DNA of 8,318 nt, from NCBI GenBank assembly GCA_903834675.1, contig CAILKC010000801.1:1-8318 (forward strand), in the 5' to 3' direction. Under the pieces are notes generated by a model. That model was not told the origin of the DNA and made no database searches. It saw nothing but the letters and a program-made list of their open reading frames with translations. Numbering within the stretch: the stretch's first letter is position 1; the number at the start of each line of letters is the position of its first letter. Below are positions 1 through 5,042 of this stretch, one piece after another. The stretch comes from an uncultured Victivallales bacterium (GTDB lineage: Bacteria; Verrucomicrobiota; Lentisphaeria; Oligosphaerales; JAFGRS01). Both the position numbers and the translations under genes were made by a program.

Positions 1-307
1 CCCGCGATGCCCAGCCCGTTTCGGGCGGGTTCGCGGTATCCGCCGCCCCCTCGCGCGTATTTCCTGGAACGGTATCCGCCGCCCCCGCTTGCCTCCCTGG
101 AGCCCGCGATGCCCAGCCCGTTTCGGGCGGGGTCGCGGTATCCGCCGCCCCCGCGCGCATATTCCCTGGAACCCGCGATGCCCAGCCCGTTTCGGGCGGG
201 TTCGCGGTATCCGCCGCCCCCTCGCGCGTATTTCTTGGAACGGTATCCGCCGCTTGCCTCCCTGGAGCCCGCGATGCCCAGCCCGTTTCGGGCGGGTTCG
301 CGGTATC
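1..307. repeat. Tandem array of four hairpin-forming direct repeats, cut by the left window edge
   Basis: Four near-identical units start at 1, 103, 172 and 268, giving periods of 102, 69 and 96 bp. The last unit keeps only its first 40 bases. Each unit begins with a nested palindrome. In unit 1, CCGCGA (2-7) pairs with TCGCGG (31-36), CCC (10-12) with GGG (27-29), and GCCCG (14-18) with CGGGC (22-26) around a TTT loop. Behind the hairpin sits a spacer with the sub-repeat CGGTATCCGCCGCCCC, found twice in unit 1 (34 and 70) and once whole plus once shortened in unit 3. Long and short units differ by gain or loss of this second sub-repeat block. All periods are multiples of three and all three forward frames stay open, so an open frame here is weak evidence of coding. 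I read it as a noncoding REP-like array; function unknown. Confidence 0.85.
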
Positions 308-394
308 CCCGAGCCGACTCCGGTGCGCCTACCGCCCGGAAAAGGAAACAGCCCTCAGGTACGGCAGCAGTGATGTGACTTTTCGCGCAGCCGG

Positions 395-424
395 TGTATG
401 GTGCGCTCCGCTTTCATGTATACT
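395..424 (+). promoter_or_regulatory. Weak candidate sigma-70-type promoter for the secretin gene
   Basis: TATACT at 419-424 is a fair -10 hexamer. The best -35 partner, TGTATG at 395-400 with an 18-bp spacer, is poor. Use of this site would give a 5' leader of roughly 110 nt. The call rests mainly on the -10 match in an otherwise GC-rich spacer, so it is tentative. Confidence 0.2.
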
Positions 425-530
425 CTCGCTGCACCGTGGCGCATCGTGCAGCGTTCGGTAGAAAGAGACGGGTCCGTGTCCGTTCTCGTTGATGGCAATG
501 AGACAGGCCTAGGCAGTGCAAAGCCTTTTT

Positions 531-534
531 GGAG
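531..534 (+). promoter_or_regulatory. Ribosome binding site that decides the secretin start
   Basis: GGAG lies 7 nt before the ATG at 542, at ideal Shine-Dalgarno spacing. The protein then opens directly with a signal peptide. This supports 542 over the in-frame ATGs at 398 and 572. A second ATG directly follows at 545. Confidence 0.7.
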
Positions 535-541
535 ACGGTTT

Positions 542-3500
542 ATGATGAAACGTGCATGTGAGAACGGGTTCATGGCACGCACGGGTTGCGTTCTCCTCCT
601 TGTTGGGGCCTTGGGGCTTCTTTGCCTGCCCATCCCTCTCTTCGGCCAAGCCGCTGCCCCTGCCGTCCCTGATGAAGTTAAAAAAGATGCGGAAGCCGCT
701 AAGGCCGCGCCCGACGCTAAGGCCGAGGCCAAGCCCGCCGATACCGTCGACCTCGACAAACTCGCGGAATCCCTCCGCCAGACTGCCGCCGAAGCCGGTA
801 AAGAGAAGAAAGCCGATGCCGAAGAGCCCCCAAAGGAGAACGAGGACCCCGCCGTTAAGTCCCAGGCTGAAACCGATGTCAAGGCCCAAATAGCCAGCGA
901 GAAAGCCAAACCCACCCCCACCGACGAAGCCGCCCCGGCCACCGCCACTCCCGAAACCCTCATCGTTGAACCCGAACCCACTGAACTCAGCGCCACCGAG
1001 AAGGTCCGCCGCCAGGAACTCGAACTGATGGCTGACGAACTCGCGGTCCAGGCCATGAAGCTCTGGCGCCAGAATGATTACAAACTTGCCGCCGATAAGT
1101 ACGTCGAAGCCAAGGCCCGTCTCGATAAAATCTCCCGTAGCCAACCCCGCATTGCCAAGAAAAAAGAGAATATCGACGCCAATCTCCATAACCTCTACAG
1201 CGACTGGGCCACCGACCTCATTCGCGAAGCCCACCAGCTCGTCAGCGTCGCTAAAGTCGAACAAGCTATAGAAAAGTGCAACCAGGCCGGCACTTACGAC
1301 CCCAGCCGCCGACAGCTCATGGACGAACGCATTCGCAAGTACCGCGACCTCAAGAAACAACTCGAACTCAAGGAAATGACCAAACCCGAGTTGATCGATA
1401 ACGAGAAAGAACAGCGAGATTTCGATGTCAAAGTCGCCCTCGAACAGGGCAAGGTCTTCCTCAAGAACCGCCGCTATGCCGACGCGCGTGATAAGTTCGA
1501 AAAAGTCCTCCTCACTGACCCCTACGAGGTCTCCGCCATCCGCTACCTGCGCCAGATCAACGAGGAACTCGAGCAGGTCGGCGCCGAGAAATACCGTCAG
1601 GTCGTCGCCGAACGCATGGCCGAAGTCCGCTGGCGCTGGTCAGAGCCCGTCAACCCCGTTATGAGCGATGCCGGTCCTGATGCCCGTAGCCAGATCGTCC
1701 GCAAAGGCGATGGCGAAGGCGGTATCCGGGCCAAAATGAAGAATATCATGGTCTCCCATATCGAGTATGATGAGGTCCCCGTCAAAGAAGTCATCGCTGA
1801 CCTCAAGCAGAAAAGCATGGAACTCGATACCGAAGACGGCACCGGCGTCAATATCATCCTGCAGACCGCCACCCAACAGCCTGAAGTCGATCTCGGACCC
1901 GCCAGTCTGAAGCAGGGCGAAGGCGGCGGCGCCGGCCTGGGTGGCTTTGACGCTGGCTTTGGCGGCGCCCCCGGCGCCGGGGGCAGTTCCCCCAGTCCCA
2001 GCGCCCCCGGTATGCCCGGCGGCGGTGCCCCCGGCATGCCCGGCGGTGGCGCCCCCGGCATGCCCCCCGGCGCCGGCGGCGAGCCGTTCGGCGGCTTCGG
2101 CGACGCCGGCGGTGCCGGTGCCATTGCTCCCGCCGCCGCTGCCGCCGCGGCCACGGTGGGCGACCGGCCCATCACCATGACCCTCGACAATGTCCCCCTC
2201 GGTGACGTCGTCGACTACATCTGCAAACTGGCCGGACTCAAGAATAAGGTCGAGGAATTCGCGGTCATCCTCGTCGACCAAAGCGTGCCTTTCGAAAACC
2301 TGGAGACCCGCTTCTACAACGTCGCTGCCGGTGTCTTTGACGCCAAACGCACCCGCAAGAAAGCCACCCAACTCGAATTCGGCTCGACCACGGGCGGCAC
2401 CGATGGCACGGACACCACCAATGGCGACGATGACGACAGCACTACCGGCGACGACGATACCACCGGCGAAGATCGCTACATGATCAACGTCGACCTCTTC
2501 TTTGCCAACATGGGCATCTCCTTCCCCCAAGGCGCCAAAATGACCTACTTCCAGCGCCAGGGCAAACTGATCGTCCATAACACTCCCGAGAATCACCGCC
2601 GCATCCAGACCATCCTCGCCGAGATCAACGACACCCCCAAACTGGTCACCATCGAGGCTAAATTCGTCGAGGTCCAGCAGACCAACTTCGAGGCCTTGGG
2701 CTTCGATTGGCTCCTCAACGCCGGCGGCGTCCAGTACAACCCCGGCACCGGCGCCGGCGACCACTTCCTCTCCAGCGATGTCACCGGCGGTAACACCGGC
2801 GTCGGCCGGGGCTCTTCCGAACTGGGCGTCGCCAAGGGCGCAAACGTTACCAATGGCCTACGCTATGCCAATGAATTCTTCTCCGATTTCGCCGGCTCTG
2901 ACGAGCTCTTTAGCACCTACATGATCCTCGGTAACTACGGCTTCAAAACCGTCGTCCACGCTCTCGAACAGCAGGCCAATGGCGACGTCTTGTCCTCCCC
3001 TAAGGTCACTACCCTCAGCGGTACCACCGCCATCCTGCGCATGGTCACCGAGCGCTATTTCCCCGAGAGTTGGACCGAACCCACGATGACCACCACGGGA
3101 GGCACCGGCGCCAGCGCCGTGAGCATCACGCCCTCCATCCCCACCTTCGGCGAAGCCCGCGATGTCGGTGTCATCCTCGAAGTCCTGCCTACCGTCGCCA
3201 GTGACAACTACTCCATAGACCTCGAACTCAAACCCCAGGTCATTGACTTCATCGGCTACGACGATGCCTTCAACTATGATATCGTTTTGGCCGGCCAGAC
3301 CATCACCGCCAAAGCCTCCATGCCCATCCTTTCCTCGCGTACCGTCGAGACCAAGGTCATCGTCTGGGATGGCGAAACCGTCGTGCTCGGCGGCATGATC
3401 CAGGAACGCGTTTCGAAGTACGAAGACAAGGTGCCCCTCCTCGGCGATATCCCCGTCCTCGGACGACTCTTCCGTAGCAATGGCGAGAAGAGCGTCAAGG

Positions 3501-3598
3501 TCAACCTGCTGGTCTTCGTCACCGCCCGCCTCGTCGATCCCTCCGGTCGCCCACTGCGGCCCAACGAGGTCCGTGGCATGCATGACTTCGGCCGCTAA
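542..3598 (+). CDS. Outer-membrane secretin (GspD/PilQ family) with TPR-like N-terminus
   Basis: This 1018-residue protein should form a ring-shaped outer-membrane channel for a type II secretion or type IV pilus-like system. A signal peptide covers about residues 1-37, with cleavage near GQA-AAP. A Lys/Ala/Glu/Pro-rich linker follows to about 152, then helical TPR-like repeats at roughly 168-197, 218-267 and 297-343. An STN/N0-like domain begins near 402 (motif DEVPVKEV). It breaks into a Gly/Pro/Ala-rich insert (about 456-538) and resumes with ITMTLDNVPLGDVVDYI near 544. An Asp/Thr/Gly-rich acidic linker lies at about 615-644. An N-domain ends in LIVHNTPENHRRI near 676. The secretin core carries LSSPKVTTLSG (817), VGVILEVLPTV (875), VVLGGMI (947) and the signature VPLLGDIPVLGRLFR (964). 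No C-terminal pilotin-binding extension is evident. The family call is firm; which machine it serves is not shown, since no other pilus or secretion gene is present. Confidence 0.93.
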   Translation: MMKRACENGFMARTGCVLLLVGALGLLCLPIPLFGQAAAPAVPDEVKKDAEAAKAAPDAKAEAKPADTVDLDKLAESLRQTAAEAGKEKKADAEEPPKENEDPAVKSQAETDVKAQIASEKAKPTPTDEAAPATATPETLIVEPEPTELSATEKVRRQELELMADELAVQAMKLWRQNDYKLAADKYVEAKARLDKISRSQPRIAKKKENIDANLHNLYSDWATDLIREAHQLVSVAKVEQAIEKCNQAGTYDPSRRQLMDERIRKYRDLKKQLELKEMTKPELIDNEKEQRDFDVKVALEQGKVFLKNRRYADARDKFEKVLLTDPYEVSAIRYLRQINEELEQVGAEKYRQVVAERMAEVRWRWSEPVNPVMSDAGPDARSQIVRKGDGEGGIRAKMKNIMVSHIEYDEVPVKEVIADLKQKSMELDTEDGTGVNIILQTATQQPEVDLGPASLKQGEGGGAGLGGFDAGFGGAPGAGGSSPSPSAPGMPGGGAPGMPGGGAPGMPPGAGGEPFGGFGDAGGAGAIAPAAAAAAATVGDRPITMTLDNVPLGDVVDYICKLAGLKNKVEEFAVILVDQSVPFENLETRFYNVAAGVFDAKRTRKKATQLEFGSTTGGTDGTDTTNGDDDDSTTGDDDTTGEDRYMINVDLFFANMGISFPQGAKMTYFQRQGKLIVHNTPENHRRIQTILAEINDTPKLVTIEAKFVEVQQTNFEALGFDWLLNAGGVQYNPGTGAGDHFLSSDVTGGNTGVGRGSSELGVAKGANVTNGLRYANEFFSDFAGSDELFSTYMILGNYGFKTVVHALEQQANGDVLSSPKVTTLSGTTAILRMVTERYFPESWTEPTMTTTGGTGASAVSITPSIPTFGEARDVGVILEVLPTVASDNYSIDLELKPQVIDFIGYDDAFNYDIVLAGQTITAKASMPILSSRTVETKVIVWDGETVVLGGMIQERVSKYEDKVPLLGDIPVLGRLFRSNGEKSVKVNLLVFVTARLVDPSGRPLRPNEVRGMHDFGR
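2003..2074 (+). repeat. 24-bp coding tandem repeat inside the secretin insert
   Basis: Three 24-bp units starting at 2003, 2027 and 2051 encode APGMPGGG, APGMPGGG and APGMPPGA. They sit in the centre of the Gly/Pro/Ala-rich insertion that divides the STN-like domain. The first two units differ at only a few wobble bases and the third diverges at its end. Such a tract can change length by slippage in steps of eight residues without breaking the frame. Confidence 0.85.
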
Positions 3599-3605
3599 CG
3601 TAGAA

Positions 3606-3640
3606 ACGCCATCCGCCGCGGCGGGACTGGCGTCTTCTTA
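3606..3640 (+). terminator. Probable rho-independent terminator of the secretin gene
   Basis: Eight bases after the stop codon, ACGCCA (3606-3611) pairs with TGGCGT (3628-3633). They enclose the 12-bp perfect palindrome CCGCCGCGGCGG (3613-3624). A T-rich run, CTTCTTA, follows at 3634-3640. Position, GC-rich stem and T-tail fit an intrinsic terminator. The inner palindrome has no loop of its own, so the real fold must open a few pairs. Confidence 0.55.
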
Positions 3641-3646
3641 GGACGT

Positions 3647-3672
3647 GGGGCGCCACACTTCGCTGGCGCCCC
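3647..3672 (+). terminator. Second stem-loop after the secretin gene, possible terminator
   Basis: GGGGCGCCA (3647-3655) and TGGCGCCCC (3664-3672) form a perfect 9-bp stem around an 8-nt loop (CACTTCGC). The following CCTCTGT is only mildly T-rich, so it may be a backup terminator or a transcript-stabilising hairpin. It separates the secretin from the foldase gene 47 bp further on. Confidence 0.45.
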
Positions 3673-3719
3673 CTCTGTCGCGAGCGGAGTAAGGATTCTG
3701 CCGCGCGCAGATCAAGCCC

Positions 3720-4850
3720 ATGACGCCTCAGCACAGGCCCCGCCATGTTGTCGGACGGGTTCTGCCCCGATGGTTACTCCCCGTCGCCGTCGTTTGGGGC
3801 ACGTCCTACCCCGCGGCCGACGCCCCACCCCAGCCACCCACCCCACGCGCCCCCGCCGCACTCATCGACCCCGCCTCCGCCGCCGGCCTGACTCTCCTTC
3901 CCGAGGTCCTCGCCCGCGTCGGCGATTGGCCCATCACCCGCGATCTGGTCTGGCCCACCATCAGCGCCAGAGTCAACCGCATCCTGGCCTCCGACGGAAG
4001 CATCCCCACCCCACGCCTGCGCTTCATGCTCCGTCCTGTCGTAAATGACATCATTGATGAAGAACTGTTGGGACCAAAGGCCGAGGCCGCGGGCTTCCCC
4101 CCCAACCTCGAACGCGCCCGCCTCCACCTCGAAACCCTGTCGCGTGACCCCGCCCAACGTGCCGGGCTAGAGCGTTTGCTGCAAGACGTCAACCTGACGA
4201 CCGAGCAATACATCGCCAAGCTGGCCCTGCGCACGGCGATTGCCGACTGGGTGCGCCGAACTTTCGTCGACCCTCAGGAAGCCACCGCCCAAGAGGTTGC
4301 AGCCTCTTACGAAACGCGCCAGAAAGAACTCACGATCCCCGTCAGCATCTGGCTCGAACGCATCGTCGTCAATGCCGCCGGTGACCAGGAAGCCCGCGGG
4401 AAAGCCCACACCGCTGCCGTCGCGGCCCGCGCTCGCGTCGCTGCCGGTCAGTCGTTTGCCGCCGTGGTTCCTTCGGTCACTGAGGGATCCGCGCCGCCCC
4501 CCGCTGCTGGCGCGTTCAGTCAGGCACGGGTGCAAGAGAGCCAACTCCCGCCGCCCGTGCTCAGCGCCCTACACTCCCTGGAGGCAGGCGAAATCAGCCC
4601 TGTTCTCGAACTCCCCAACGCCTTCGTCCTCCTGCGCTGGCGCGATCGGCACGCCAGCCGACAACCCAGTCTCAACCAGGTCGCCGCCGGCCTGGAGTTG
4701 AATCTGAAAGAAAACAAGGGTCACGAGCGTTTCGCCGCGTATCTGGAGGCCCTCAAGCAAGAAGCTGGACTGGTCTTCTATCTCCCCCTCGACCCGCCGA
4801 CTTCCCGGTCCGAACCCCCCGCCAGCCAGGGCTCGCTCCTTCTGCCTTGA
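3720..4850 (+). CDS. SurA/PrsA-like periplasmic foldase with parvulin-type PPIase domain
   Basis: This 376-residue protein is built like SurA/PrsA chaperones, which escort unfolded proteins in the periplasm. It has an Arg-rich start, a hydrophobic signal segment (LLPVAVVW, about 19-26) with possible cleavage near AADA (32-35), and a Pro/Ala-rich spacer. A helical SurA_N-like domain spans about 63-176 (VGDWPITRDL, then FMLRPVVNDIIDEELL), and a parvulin-like domain about 205-310. In the latter, WLERIVV matches the family's ARHILV strand, GQSFAAVV its G-x-x-F-A motif, and GEISPVLELPNAFVLLRWRDR its C-terminal strand. The His usually present in the first and last of these motifs is Arg and Phe here, so catalysis may be lost while chaperoning remains. 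An in-frame TAA at 3690 excludes longer forms. No good Shine-Dalgarno is visible (AAGGA at 3691-3695 is too far), so the start is less certain than the family. Confidence 0.82.
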   Translation: MTPQHRPRHVVGRVLPRWLLPVAVVWGTSYPAADAPPQPPTPRAPAALIDPASAAGLTLLPEVLARVGDWPITRDLVWPTISARVNRILASDGSIPTPRLRFMLRPVVNDIIDEELLGPKAEAAGFPPNLERARLHLETLSRDPAQRAGLERLLQDVNLTTEQYIAKLALRTAIADWVRRTFVDPQEATAQEVAASYETRQKELTIPVSIWLERIVVNAAGDQEARGKAHTAAVAARARVAAGQSFAAVVPSVTEGSAPPPAAGAFSQARVQESQLPPPVLSALHSLEAGEISPVLELPNAFVLLRWRDRHASRQPSLNQVAAGLELNLKENKGHERFAAYLEALKQEAGLVFYLPLDPPTSRSEPPASQGSLLLP

Positions 4851-4854
4851 TTTG

Positions 4855-5008
4855 TCGTAACTACTTGGGTACCCGGTTTGAGCGTGGCGCGTCCCCGTTT
4901 GGTGTACCGCCTTCAGGCGGAATCCCTCGTCTCGGAGACGGACCACCGTCGCCCGAACCCGGCTGAAACTGGTACTGCGAACCTGGCGACCCACCTGAGT
5001 AGTTACGA
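4855..5008. repeat. Inverted-repeat element with internal hairpins in the convergent spacer
   Basis: TCGTAACTACT (4855-4865) is repeated in perfect inverse as AGTAGTTACGA (4998-5008). Pairing continues about 5 bp inward with one G-T pair. A second, imperfect arm pair joins about 4869-4883 to 4962-4975. Inside lie two small hairpins: CCGCC-TTCA-GGCGG (4907-4920, with a possible extra closing pair) and CGTCT-CGG-AGACG (4928-4940). The element starts 4 bp after the foldase stop and ends about 35 bp from the stop of the opposing gene, so it may act as a two-way terminator. Its layered design suggests a dispersed MITE or REP-like element. No coding potential is evident. Confidence 0.7.
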
Positions 5009-5042
5009 TTTGTCATTCCCTGCCTTTTCCCCCGCCCTCTCC

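Larger units (their letters stand above)
308..541 (+). other. Leader region upstream of the secretin gene
   Basis: This stretch joins the repeat array to the secretin start. I see no convincing gene in it. The open frame running through the repeats ends at 378. The secretin frame can be extended back to an ATG at 398, but the extra 48 residues look unlike a secretin and would place the signal peptide internally. The region probably carries the promoter and 5' leader of the secretin. Confidence 0.5.

Noticed and set aside
1..307. CRISPR array
   Set aside because: Units are irregular in period (102, 69, 96 bp), the intervals between cores are related to each other, and no cas genes are present.
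398..541. Secretin start at the upstream ATG 398
   Set aside because: It would put the signal peptide about 60 residues inside the protein; ATG 542 has a well-spaced GGAG and leads directly into the signal peptide.
355..1056. 233-codon minus-strand frame at the 5' end of the secretin
   Set aside because: Ser/Ala-rich composition is the antisense of the Lys/Ala/Glu-rich linker, and there is no family match.
1640..2764. 374-codon minus-strand frame opposite the secretin
   Set aside because: It is antisense to conserved secretin domains, its Gly/Ala/Val/Asp-rich product mirrors the repeats on the other strand, and it matches no family.
2858..3583. 241-codon minus-strand frame opposite the secretin core
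   Set aside because: It lies opposite the most conserved secretin motifs and is explained by C-ending codons keeping the antisense frame open.
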